Part shown: one piece after another, positions 1 to 8,725 of the stretch | How positions within the stretch are numbered: the first letter of the stretch is position 1 | Layout: each line of letters starts with the position of its first letter | Assembly (NCBI GenBank): GCA_025361305.1 | Contig: JANYAN010000480.1 | Location: 1-37,810, forward strand | Source: Burkholderiales bacterium | Lineage (GTDB): Bacteria; Pseudomonadota; Gammaproteobacteria; Burkholderiales; Burkholderiaceae_C | Length of the DNA: 37,810 nucleotides | Direction of reading: 5' to 3' | Made by a program: the position numbers and the translations under genes | Notes under the pieces: generated by a model | Told to the model about the DNA's origin: nothing | The model's input: only the letters and a program-made list of their open reading frames with translations | The model's database searches: none

Positions 1-36
1 TGCAGCGCCAGCCCGCCGACGCGGTGGCTTGAGGCC

Positions 37-585
37 TCAGGCCAGTACCATGGCCTGCAGGTAGCCCAGGACAATGGCGGCGATCTGCAGGATCACCAGT
101 AACGCCAGCGGCGAAAGATCGATACCGCCGACCAGCGGGATCAGCTTGCGAAACGGCCGCAGCAGCGGCGCGCAAAGGCGATCGATCACGCCCGACAACG
201 AAGTGTCGGCCTGGACCCAGGACAGGATGGCATAGACGATCACCAGCCCGATCAGGCCGGAAAGCACCAGACGCGCCACACCAAACAGGGCCAGGACCGG
301 CAGGATGCCCACACCGCTGGCGCGTCCGCTCAGCGCCCACAACAACCCGAACTGGGCCAGTTCCAGCAGAAAAGCGCCCGTCAAGCTCGCCGTATCCCAA
401 CGCCCGATTGGCACAAGGACCCGACGCAGCGGGAGCACCAGCCAGTCCGTAAGGGCAAACACGAAATGGCCGACCGGATTGCCGAACGGAACTCGCTGGT
501 ATTGCATGTAGAGGCGCAACAGGCAAGCCCCACCGAGCAGGCCAATCGCCACGTCGAGCAGGAAGGAGATGATTTGGTAGAGCAT
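37..585 (-). CDS. YggT family integral membrane protein (start reset to MLYQIISFLLDV...)
   Basis: Two hydrophobic YggT repeats (LPLRRVLVPIG..., CAPLLRPFRKLIPLVGGIDLSPLALLVILQ). The ORF track start at 867 adds a non-conserved low-complexity N-terminus; ATG at 585 fits the family. Confidence 0.85.
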   Translation of the reverse strand: MLYQIISFLLDVAIGLLGGACLLRLYMQYQRVPFGNPVGHFVFALTDWLVLPLRRVLVPIGRWDTASLTGAFLLELAQFGLLWALSGRASGVGILPVLALFGVARLVLSGLIGLVIVYAILSWVQADTSLSGVIDRLCAPLLRPFRKLIPLVGGIDLSPLALLVILQIAAIVLGYLQAMVLA

Positions 586-626
586 AGAAGGGGGTTGTTC
601 CGCCCGTGGGATGATAGCGGGCAGAA

Positions 627-1271
627 ATGGCGAAATCGATGCCCTCTGCCCTGACATTGCAGTCGCTCCCCTTGTTTCCCCTTGGTACGGTGCTTTTTCC
701 CGGCGGCCTTCTGCCGCTGCGCATCTTCGAGGTCCGCTACCTGGACATGATAGGGCGTTGCCGCAAGGCCAGCGCACCGTTCGGCGTTGTGTCGCTGACC
801 CAGGGCAGCGAGGTCCGCCAGCCTGGCGCGAGCGAAGCGTTCGCCAATGTGGGCACACTGGCCACAATTACCGAGTTCAACACGCCACAACCTGGCCTGA
901 TGGTGGTGCGGGCCAGCGGTGCGCAGCGCTTTCGAATCACGTCACGCGACCAACTCCGGCACGGCCTCTGGGTCGCCGACGTAGAGCGCCTGGACATCGA
1001 CAACGCTGTGCCCATTCCGGACGACCTGAAAGGCACGTCGCAGGCGCTGGGCCGCCTGATCCAGTCACTGCAGCAGAAGACCGGCTCGCCCGAGCAGATG
1101 CCGCTGCGCGGCCCCTGGCAACTGGACGATTGCGGCTGGGTTGCCAACCGCTGGTGCGAGTTGCTTCCGCTGCCCGTCCAGCTCAAGCAGCGACTGATGG
1201 AGCTGGACAACCCGCTGGTAAGGCTGGAACTGGTGAGCGATGTGCTCGCCCGGACCGGCATCGCGGGCTGA
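627..1271 (+). CDS. Stand-alone LON N-terminal (substrate-binding) domain protein
   Basis: LPLFPLGTVLFPGGLLPLRIFEVRYLDMI motif typical of LON-domain proteins; 214 aa with no ATPase or protease domain. Confidence 0.85.
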   Translation: MAKSMPSALTLQSLPLFPLGTVLFPGGLLPLRIFEVRYLDMIGRCRKASAPFGVVSLTQGSEVRQPGASEAFANVGTLATITEFNTPQPGLMVVRASGAQRFRITSRDQLRHGLWVADVERLDIDNAVPIPDDLKGTSQALGRLIQSLQQKTGSPEQMPLRGPWQLDDCGWVANRWCELLPLPVQLKQRLMELDNPLVRLELVSDVLARTGIAG

Positions 1272-3074
1272 TCAGCGCGCCGCGTACTCGGTCACCTGGC
1301 CGCGAAGCCATTGGCGCAGGTCGGTGTCTGCCGGTGCGGCGCCGGCCCGTTCGACCCAGCTCACCACGGCCTCGATATCGGGTAGCGGACCGGTGGTCTT
1401 GGCCACCCTGAGCTTGGGGTGCGGGGTCGGCTCGCTGGTCTCATTGTCGGCCAGCAGCTCTTCGTACAGCTTTTCGCCAGGGCGCAAGCCCGTGTAGCTG
1501 ATCGGAATCTCTTGCTCGGTCTTTCCGGACAGGCGAATCAGCATGCGGGCCAGTTCGACGATTTTTACCGGCTCACCCATGTCGAGCACGAAGATCTGGC
1601 CGGACCGCCCCATCAGTCCGGCCTGCAGAACGAGTTGCGCCGCTTCGGGGATCGTCATGAAGTAGCGCACGATGTCCGGGTGCGTCACGGTCACCGGCCC
1701 GCCGCGCGCAATTTGCGCGGTAAACAGCGGGACGACCGATCCGCTGGATCCCAGCACGTTGCCAAAGCGCACCGACACGTATTGGGTCTGCGGATACCCG
1801 GCCGCCACGGCCTGCACAACAAGTTCGGCCAGGCGCTTGCTGGCGCCCATGACATTGGTCGGGTTCACCGCCTTGTCGGTCGAGATCATCACGAAGCGAC
1901 GGGCGCCGCATTCACCGGCCACCCTGGCGGCGTGCAACGTACCCAGGACGTTGGTGCGCAGGGCCTCGATGGCATTGAGTTCCTCCATCAGGGGCACATG
2001 CTTGTACGCTGCCGCGTGAAACACGACAGCCGGCCGGTGGGCGCGGGCGATGGCCTGCAGCCGTTCGGGTTCGCGTACGTTGGCCGTGTAATAGAGTCCC
2101 TCCATTTGCGGGTGGGCTGCGCGCAGTTCCTGCTCAAGCTGGTAGATCGCGAATTCGGATACGTCGGCGCAGACCAGCCGAGCGGCCCCAAAGCGCGCAA
2201 TCTGGCGACACAGCTCGGAGCCGATGGAGCCACCGGCGCCGGTCACCAGCACCGTCTGGCCCGAGAACAATTCGGCCAGGCCGGCGACGTCCAGTTGAAC
2301 GGGCGTTCGCCCCAGCAGGTCTTCCAGTTCGACGCGACGAGGGCCGGTGGCCTCCGTACGCAACCATTCGTCGGGACGCGGCATGGTCAGCAACGTCACG
2401 GGCGAGCCCGAGGCGTTCATTAGCGCCTCGCGGCGCTCCGGCGAGCCGGGCGCGCCGGCCAGCAGGGCCACTTCGGCCCCATGCGCCTCGCAGATGCGGG
2501 CCAGGTCGGCCGCGTGCCCAAGGACCCGTACGTTCTGGATCGAACGCCCGACTTCGGCCGGTATTGGCGATGCGATGCCGACCGGCTGCCACTGCTGCGA
2601 TCCCTTCAAGGCGCGCAATGCGTCGGAGGCGTCTGGCAATGAGCCGACGATCAGGAGCGGCCGCCCGAAGTGGGCGCCCACGCGGCGTTCGGCCACGGTA
2701 CGCCAGGCAGCGCGGGCTGCGCCCAGCAGCACCAGGGCAATCAGCGGCTGCAGGAGCAGTACCGAACGTGGAAAGGCGGGCACCCGCAGCATGAGGACAA
2801 TGGCCGTGGTCAGAAGCGCACCGAGCATGATGCCGGCAACCAGTTGCCTCAGTTCTGGCAGGCCGATGTAGCTCCAGACCGGACGATAGACCCGCGCCAG
2901 GGTCAGGCCAAGGGTATAGGCGAACAGGCACCAGGGGCTGGCGATCACCGCCAGCTGGACGAACTCCTCGGGAATGTCGAGGTTGAAGCGAAGCCAGAAC
3001 GCGATCCACCAGGCCAGCAGCACCAGCGCCAGATCAAGCGCCAGCAGAACCAGCGCGCTCCTAGGCAGCCGCAC
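1272..3074 (-). CDS. Membrane-bound nucleoside-diphosphate-sugar 4,6-dehydratase (WbpM/PglF/CapD family)
   Basis: N-terminal TM helices (ALVLLALDLALVLLAWW), NAD site TGAGGSIGSELCRQ, STDKAVNPTNVMGASKR. GTG start at 3074 overlaps the upstream gene's stop by 14 nt; the ORF extension to 3344 is out-of-frame sequence within the aminotransferase gene. Confidence 0.88.
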   Translation of the reverse strand: MRLPRSALVLLALDLALVLLAWWIAFWLRFNLDIPEEFVQLAVIASPWCLFAYTLGLTLARVYRPVWSYIGLPELRQLVAGIMLGALLTTAIVLMLRVPAFPRSVLLLQPLIALVLLGAARAAWRTVAERRVGAHFGRPLLIVGSLPDASDALRALKGSQQWQPVGIASPIPAEVGRSIQNVRVLGHAADLARICEAHGAEVALLAGAPGSPERREALMNASGSPVTLLTMPRPDEWLRTEATGPRRVELEDLLGRTPVQLDVAGLAELFSGQTVLVTGAGGSIGSELCRQIARFGAARLVCADVSEFAIYQLEQELRAAHPQMEGLYYTANVREPERLQAIARAHRPAVVFHAAAYKHVPLMEELNAIEALRTNVLGTLHAARVAGECGARRFVMISTDKAVNPTNVMGASKRLAELVVQAVAAGYPQTQYVSVRFGNVLGSSGSVVPLFTAQIARGGPVTVTHPDIVRYFMTIPEAAQLVLQAGLMGRSGQIFVLDMGEPVKIVELARMLIRLSGKTEQEIPISYTGLRPGEKLYEELLADNETSEPTPHPKLRVAKTTGPLPDIEAVVSWVERAGAAPADTDLRQWLRGQVTEYAAR

Positions 3075-4566
3075 GCCCGTCCTCCGCCAGCAACAGGGCA
3101 CGCCGCAAATGGTCCACCACCCGCTCGAGCTGGGCGTCGGTGAGGTTCGAGCCCGAGGGCAGGCAGATTCCGGCTTCGAAAAGACGGGCCGACACGTCGT
3201 TTCCGTCGGCATGCGCGAAATAGGGGGCGCCCCTGAACAAAGGCTGCTGGTGCATCGGCTTCCACACGGGGCGCGCCTCGATGGAATGGCGCTCGAGCGA
3301 ACGCAGCACCCGGTCACGCCGCTGCGCCGCACGCGCCCCCTCAAGGGTGAAACAAGTCAGCCACCGGGTCGAGCGCGAGCCCTCGGGCTCGGGCATCCAT
3401 TGCACCTGGCCAAAATCCGCCAGGGCATCTCGATAAATGCCGAAGACCCGGCGCCGCTGCTCGACTCGCTGCTCCAAAACACGCAGCTGACCGCGCCCGA
3501 TGCCGGCCAGGACGTTGCTCATCCGGTAGTTGAATCCGGTCTCCACATGCTCGTAGTGCGCCGCCGGCTCGCGCGCCTGAGTCGACAGCTTGCGCGCCCG
3601 AATCACCAGGGCTTCGTCATCGGCCACCAGCATGCCCCCACCCGAGGTGGTAATGATCTTGTTGCCGTTGAACGAAAACACGCCTATTCGGCCAAAGCTG
3701 CCGCTGGCGCGGCCCTGATAGGCCGCCCCCAGCGATTCGGCGGCGTCTTCCAGCACCGGCACGCCATAGCGCTCGCACAGCGGAAGCAGAGCATCCATGT
3801 CAGCACTCTGGCCGTACAGGTTGACGATGATGACGCAGCGCGGCAGGCGGTTCTCGCGCCGGGCGTGCTCAAGCGCCCGTTCGAGCGCGACCGGTGACAT
3901 GTTCCAGCTGGCCGGCTCAGCGTCGATGAAGACCGGCCGCGCCCCACAGTACAGGATTGGATTGCAGCTGCCCACAAAGGTGAGCGATGAGCAGAAAACG
4001 GCATCGCCCGCCTCCACTCCCAGCAGCAGCAGCCCCAGATGGATCGCCGCTGTTCCCGAACTGACCGCGGCGGCATGGCCGACACCCACACGGGCAGCCA
4101 GTTCGCGTTCGAAGCCATCGACATGAGGCCCCAGCGGCGCGATCCAGTTGGTTTTGAAGGCGTCCTCGACAAACGCCGTTTCTTCTTCGCCAAGGTGCGG
4201 CGAGGACAGCCAGATACGTTGCGACAGTTCGCGTCGCAGCACCAGATCGACGGCGCGCCCCGCCACATCGACGACCGGCAGGTGATCGATCTGGTACTGG
4301 TCCAGCAGCGCCAGGGCGTTGGCCAGCGTCGCGTTCTCGCCCAGCGTGACAGGTGGGTTCTCTGGAAGTTGCCCGATGGCCGTTGCCCCGGCAACATGTC
4401 CGAGGGCAGCGCGGCGCAGATCGCCATCGGTCAGCGTTCGCCGCAGCCTGCCATCCGGATGCAATACCAGCAGAACACCGCGGCCGTTCTGATTGAGGGT
4501 AGCCAGGGCCTCAGCCACGGTACAGTTGACCGGCACGCACAGGGCCGAAAAGTCCTTCGCGTTCAC
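3061..4566 (-). CDS. CBS-domain pair fused to a DegT/DnrJ/EryC1 PLP-dependent aminotransferase (PglE/LegC-like)
   Basis: N-terminal ~115 aa: VNAKDFSALCVPVNCTVAEALATLNQNGRGVLLVLHPDGRLRRTLTDGDLRRA (CBS-like). C-terminal: SSPHLGEEETAFVEDAFKTNWIAPLGPHVDGFE...SSGTAAIHLGLLLLG...FSFNGNKIITTSGGGM (DegT family, PLP lysine in NGNKI). GTG start in a GTGA overlap with the neuD-like stop. Confidence 0.85.
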   Translation of the reverse strand: MNAKDFSALCVPVNCTVAEALATLNQNGRGVLLVLHPDGRLRRTLTDGDLRRAALGHVAGATAIGQLPENPPVTLGENATLANALALLDQYQIDHLPVVDVAGRAVDLVLRRELSQRIWLSSPHLGEEETAFVEDAFKTNWIAPLGPHVDGFERELAARVGVGHAAAVSSGTAAIHLGLLLLGVEAGDAVFCSSLTFVGSCNPILYCGARPVFIDAEPASWNMSPVALERALEHARRENRLPRCVIIVNLYGQSADMDALLPLCERYGVPVLEDAAESLGAAYQGRASGSFGRIGVFSFNGNKIITTSGGGMLVADDEALVIRARKLSTQAREPAAHYEHVETGFNYRMSNVLAGIGRGQLRVLEQRVEQRRRVFGIYRDALADFGQVQWMPEPEGSRSTRWLTCFTLEGARAAQRRDRVLRSLERHSIEARPVWKPMHQQPLFRGAPYFAHADGNDVSARLFEAGICLPSGSNLTDAQLERVVDHLRRALLLAEDGRAAA

Positions 4567-5198
4567 CGCAGCCTCCGGGCCGGAACGCCGGCATAGACGC
4601 CGGCCTGCGGCAGGTTGTCGCACACGACGGCACCGGCACCCACGGTCACGCCGTCGGCAATGGCCAGGCCGGGAAGCACTGTGGACCCGCTGCCGATGAG
4701 CACCCCCTGCCCCACTCGAACGCCGCCCCCGAGTGTGGCGTTCGGGGCGACATGCGAAAAATCACCCACTCGCACATCGTGATCGACGACGGCGCCATGA
4801 TTGACGATAACGGACAAACCCAACTGCACCCCGGGCGCGACAATGGCCTGCGCAGCGATGAAGCAGCCGGAGTCCACGCGGGCGTGGCGCGAGACCGTCG
4901 CGTGCGGGTGAACCACCGACGTCAGTGTGCCGTTTGAAAGGGCCGCGACCTCCGCTTTGCGATCTGCCGCCCGGCCGATAGCCACGTGCACGGCGAAACC
5001 GCGCGCCAATGCGTCGGCGGCAGCCAGCAGATCGACGCCGGGGAGCAGCTCGCCGTGGCTGCGCAGGGGATCGCGGTCCGAAGCCACTACGCAAGACCAC
5101 AGGGCGGCGCACTGGGCGGCGTCCGCCACGACGCGGCCGTGCCCGCCGGCGCCAAAAATCAGGAGGGTCGATTCGGGGTCCGTCGACATGGCGCTCAA
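4563..5198 (-). CDS. NeuD/PglD-type sugar O/N-acetyltransferase (left-handed beta-helix)
   Basis: LLIFGAGGHGRVVADAA N-terminus plus hexapeptide repeats (VNHGAVVDHDVRVGDFSHVAPNATLGGGVRVGQGVLIGSGSTVLPG). Confidence 0.88.
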   Translation of the reverse strand: MSAMSTDPESTLLIFGAGGHGRVVADAAQCAALWSCVVASDRDPLRSHGELLPGVDLLAAADALARGFAVHVAIGRAADRKAEVAALSNGTLTSVVHPHATVSRHARVDSGCFIAAQAIVAPGVQLGLSVIVNHGAVVDHDVRVGDFSHVAPNATLGGGVRVGQGVLIGSGSTVLPGLAIADGVTVGAGAVVCDNLPQAGVYAGVPARRLR

Positions 5199-6343
5199 TA
5201 ACTATTCACCTTTTCTAGCACTGGCGGCCCCAGTGGCAGGGTTGCCAGCAGCGCGGCAATGCGTTCGCCCGCCCTTGCGTCGCCCCAGGGATTGTCACAT
5301 GGCCACCGACCGTCGCCCAGCGCTGCGCGCAGCCCGGCCTCGATGAGGTCCGCCTGCGGCTCCACGTCGGCGACGTTGGCCGTTCTTTCACGCAGTCGCT
5401 GGCGGTCCCCGATGTTCAGCACGGGCGTCCCGAAGCTGGCGGCCTCGATGATTCCGGCGGAGGAATTGCCCGCCAGCACCTCGCAATGCCTGAGTGCAGC
5501 GGCAAACAGCGGCCGCGCAAGATGCCTCGCCCGAACCGAACCTGGTGGCATCGGGGCATCATCCAGGGCTTGCAGGATTTCTGGCGAACCGGCGTCGGCA
5601 TTGGGTTGCAGCCACACCACCGGCAGGCCGATGCGCAGCAGCGCAGCCGCCAGCGAATGCGTCTGCGCCCGGGCCTGGCCAGCCTGCTGCACTACCGGAT
5701 GGAAGACGACGAGGATGAATCGTGACCCCGCAGCCAGCCCAAGTTCGCGCAGGCACTCGTCGCGCGAGGCAGCCCCCAACTCGACCAGACCATCGAGCCC
5801 GGGGGCACCGGTAACAAAAACACGTTGTTCGTCCTCGCCCATGCGCACAAGCCGGTCTCGCGAGCCGGCCGTCGCCACGAAGTGGTAGCTGCTGAGCTTG
5901 CTGATCGCGTGGCGGACAGGCTCATCGACGGTGCCTGAGCGTTCGCCGCCATGAATATGTACACAGGCGATGCCAAGGTGCAGCGCTGCAATTGCCCCTG
6001 CCAGCATTTCGCCGCGATCTCCCAGCAGTAGCAGAATGTCGGGCCGCTCCTGCATGAGCACCTGAGTGAGACCGCTCAATACATTGGCAATGGCCAGCGA
6101 CATGGTCGCACCTGTGCGCGTGCTCATGTCCAGCACAATCTCGGCGCACACAGCCAGGCCACTGGCGCGTATCTCGTCGACCGTATGTCCGTGTTCGGCA
6201 CTCAGGTGCATGCCCGTCACGGCCAGCCGCAGGGTCAGGCCGGGCGTGGCGGCAATCTGATTGAGCGTGGAGGTCATCAAGCCGAAATCGGCCCGCGTGC
6301 CGGTCAGGTAGATCACCCGGCGTGGCGTGAGCATTTCAGCCAT
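5195..6343 (-). CDS. neuC: UDP-N-acetyl-sugar 2-epimerase (hydrolysing), NeuC/LegG type
   Basis: YLTGTRADFGLMTSTLNQIAATPGLTLRLAVTGMHLSAEHGHTVDEI; LLLLGDRGEMLAGAIAALHLGIACVHIHGGERSGTVDEPVRHAISKLS; typical of NeuC. Confidence 0.9.
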   Translation of the reverse strand: MAEMLTPRRVIYLTGTRADFGLMTSTLNQIAATPGLTLRLAVTGMHLSAEHGHTVDEIRASGLAVCAEIVLDMSTRTGATMSLAIANVLSGLTQVLMQERPDILLLLGDRGEMLAGAIAALHLGIACVHIHGGERSGTVDEPVRHAISKLSSYHFVATAGSRDRLVRMGEDEQRVFVTGAPGLDGLVELGAASRDECLRELGLAAGSRFILVVFHPVVQQAGQARAQTHSLAAALLRIGLPVVWLQPNADAGSPEILQALDDAPMPPGSVRARHLARPLFAAALRHCEVLAGNSSAGIIEAASFGTPVLNIGDRQRLRERTANVADVEPQADLIEAGLRAALGDGRWPCDNPWGDARAGERIAALLATLPLGPPVLEKVNSY

Positions 6344-8090
6344 TGCCTACCCCTGGCTCGAGCTGGTCCCAGTGCACGACACTGCCAGCGGCAATGGCGA
6401 CGCGCGCCGTCTGCCCAACGACACGAGCAATGTCCCGCGGCGCAATACCGGTAGCGGGTCGTCTGCAGGCGAGCATGTTCGCGCCAATTTGGGTCCCGGC
6501 CGGGATGTCAACAAGCGCAACGACACTGCGCCTGGCTACGAGCGCTGTATCGCGCTCTTCGGCGGTCGGTTGCTTGACGCCATCGCCCAGCATGGCACTG
6601 ACGCGTCGGATGCCGCTGACCATCTGTGCGAACGCGTCGGGTTCGAGCGACGCGCTGTGGTCCGGACCCGGCAGGGTACGGTCAAGCGTGAGATGTTTTT
6701 CAATGACCGTCGCGCCCAATGTCACGGCCGCCAGCGATGCCTCGATACCCATGCTGTGGTCCGAATAGCCAATGGCGACACCGAATTCGCGCCCCATTGC
6801 TGCCATCGCCCTCAGGTTCAGCGAGGTGTCGGGTGCCGGATAGGCCGACGTGCAGTGGAGCACCGTGACGTCTTGCAGCGAGCCGCGAACTGCCTGCAGC
6901 CACGCCAGCGCCTCGCGGATTTCGTCCAGCGTCGCCATTCCCGTGGAAATGAGCAGCGGCAAGCCAGTCGCCGCGGCTTTTTCGAGCAGGTCGCGATGAG
7001 TCAGCTCGCCCGACGAGAGTTTGATGCGGCACACGCCCAGCGCCACGAGCAGGTCAACCGCGTCGCCCGAAAACGGCGTCGAGAAGAATTCAATGCCGAT
7101 CGAGTGGCAGTGGGCCTTGATCGCCTGGTGCTGCGCCGTCGTCAGCTCGAGCTGCCGCAGCATGGCGAACTGGTCGCTCTGGCCGGTTTCACGCGCCTGA
7201 TATTGCGCTGTCGGCGCGCCCGGCAGAACCAGGTCTTCGGCACGAAAAGTCTGAAACTTCACGGCGTCGGCGCCGGCCGTATGGGCGGCGTCGCAAAGCC
7301 TCAAGGCCAGATCCATCTGTCCGTTGTGGTTGACACCGGCTTCGGCGATCACGAAAACCGGGTGGACCAGCAGTGGCAAAGCCGCGTGCTGTCGCTCAGC
7401 CAGCCACTGCGCATATTCGAAGTCTTCCAGCGTGTCGATGTCGACCGACCTGCTGCGCGGCATGATGAATGGTGCCACTGCAACACTCCACAGACCGTGC
7501 ACTGCCGCCCGGGCGAGCGCACTGCGCCGCCAGACGTAGATGGACCCATTCAGGGCCAAAACCGGGGGCGAATCCTGCCGCCGGCTGTTGCCATGGCCCT
7601 TGCTCAGCGTCACCAGGCCGCTCGCGCCGGGTTCGACCAGATTGAAATAGGGGTTGTCGGCGGCCGGCTTGACACTGACGACCAAATCGACGTCAGGGCG
7701 TTCGCGCAAGGCTGCGGCAACGTCCTGGCTGCTGCGCAGCGGCGAAGTGGGCTGGAGGTCGACCACGCGGGCAATGGTTGCGCCAGCGCGCTCCAGATGA
7801 GCGACCAGGTGCTCGATCACGGGCAATTTGGCGGCGCTGTCGGTCGCGAGGTGGGGCGGGCGCAGGTACGGAACGAGCGCACCTGCGCGGCGGGCCACCG
7901 CGGCGATCGCCTCGTCGTCTGTCGAAACATAAACCGCGTCGATTTCAGGGCAGGCCAGTGCTTGCTCGATGGTATGGACGATCAGCGGCCGCCCGGCGAA
8001 TAGACGGATGTTCTTGCCGGGCAATCCCTTGCTGCCACCACGCGCGCAGATCGTCGCGATGGTCAGGCCGTTCATGTTGGCTGAGCTCAT
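6336..8090 (-). CDS. Bifunctional CMP-nonulosonate cytidylyltransferase (NeuA/LegF-like) - nonulosonate synthase (NeuB/LegI-like) fusion
   Basis: N-terminal half: GLTIATICARGGSKGLPGKNIRLFAGRPLIVHTIEQAL (NeuA). C-terminal half: FVIAEAGVNHNGQMDLALRLCDAAHTAGADAVKFQTF...GYSDHSMGIEASLAAVTLGATVIEKHLTLDRTLPGPDHSASLEP plus a C-terminal SAF-like domain (NeuB). One ORF without an internal stop; ATG at 8090 in an ATGA overlap with the hisH-like stop. Confidence 0.9.
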   Translation of the reverse strand: MSSANMNGLTIATICARGGSKGLPGKNIRLFAGRPLIVHTIEQALACPEIDAVYVSTDDEAIAAVARRAGALVPYLRPPHLATDSAAKLPVIEHLVAHLERAGATIARVVDLQPTSPLRSSQDVAAALRERPDVDLVVSVKPAADNPYFNLVEPGASGLVTLSKGHGNSRRQDSPPVLALNGSIYVWRRSALARAAVHGLWSVAVAPFIMPRSRSVDIDTLEDFEYAQWLAERQHAALPLLVHPVFVIAEAGVNHNGQMDLALRLCDAAHTAGADAVKFQTFRAEDLVLPGAPTAQYQARETGQSDQFAMLRQLELTTAQHQAIKAHCHSIGIEFFSTPFSGDAVDLLVALGVCRIKLSSGELTHRDLLEKAAATGLPLLISTGMATLDEIREALAWLQAVRGSLQDVTVLHCTSAYPAPDTSLNLRAMAAMGREFGVAIGYSDHSMGIEASLAAVTLGATVIEKHLTLDRTLPGPDHSASLEPDAFAQMVSGIRRVSAMLGDGVKQPTAEERDTALVARRSVVALVDIPAGTQIGANMLACRRPATGIAPRDIARVVGQTARVAIAAGSVVHWDQLEPGVGNG

Positions 8091-8725
8091 AGGGCGAGGA
8101 ACCGCTTGAGAACGTTCAGGCCACCCTCTGCACTGCGTTCCGGGTGAAACTGGCAGCCGTAGAGGTTGTCCTGGTGGACGGCTGCGCAAATGCGAACGCC
8201 ATCGTAATCGACATCGGCCAGCCGCACACCCGGGTCCAGCGGCTGCGCAGCGAACGAATGGACGAAGTACACCCGCTCGCGCGGCTCCATGTCGGCCAGC
8301 ACCGTCGACTCCCATTTGGCTGCGGGCTCGAGTGCACGCCAGCCGATGTGCGGGATGCGGTGTGGGCAGCGGTCGACGCCGGTCGGAGGCACCGCCTTCA
8401 CAGGACCCCGCAGCAGGCCAAGGCCCGCGTGGTCGCCCATCTCGTCGCTGGCGTCGAACATCATCTGCAATCCCACACAGATACCCAAAAAGGGGCGCCC
8501 GGTCGCGGCGAAACGCCCCACCAGTTCGTCGAATCCGCGACGCCGAAGTTCGGCCATGCCGTCACCAAAGGCGCCGACGCCCGGCAGCACCAGCCGGTCG
8601 ATTGATGGGACCGTCGTGGGAGCCTCGCGCAGCACGGTCACTGCCGCGCCGCAATGCTCGAACGCGCGAACCACATTCAGGAGATTTCCAATGCCGTAGT
8701 CCAGAACGGTGACTGGCAGGCTCAT
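8087..8725 (-). CDS. hisH: HisH-like glutamine amidotransferase subunit (class I GATase)
   Basis: VTVLDYGIGNLLNVVRAFE, nucleophile GICVGLQMMF, FHPERSAEGGLNVLKRFL; located with wbpG-like and nonulosonate genes, not with a his operon. Confidence 0.88.
   Translation of the reverse strand: MSLPVTVLDYGIGNLLNVVRAFEHCGAAVTVLREAPTTVPSIDRLVLPGVGAFGDGMAELRRRGFDELVGRFAATGRPFLGICVGLQMMFDASDEMGDHAGLGLLRGPVKAVPPTGVDRCPHRIPHIGWRALEPAAKWESTVLADMEPRERVYFVHSFAAQPLDPGVRLADVDYDGVRICAAVHQDNLYGCQFHPERSAEGGLNVLKRFLAL

Noticed and set aside
6327-8003. 558-aa plus-strand ORF opposite the neuA-neuB fusion
   Set aside because: Antisense to a clearly conserved gene; composition rich in R/Q/G/H with no domain motif. 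Typical spurious long ORF of GC-rich DNA.
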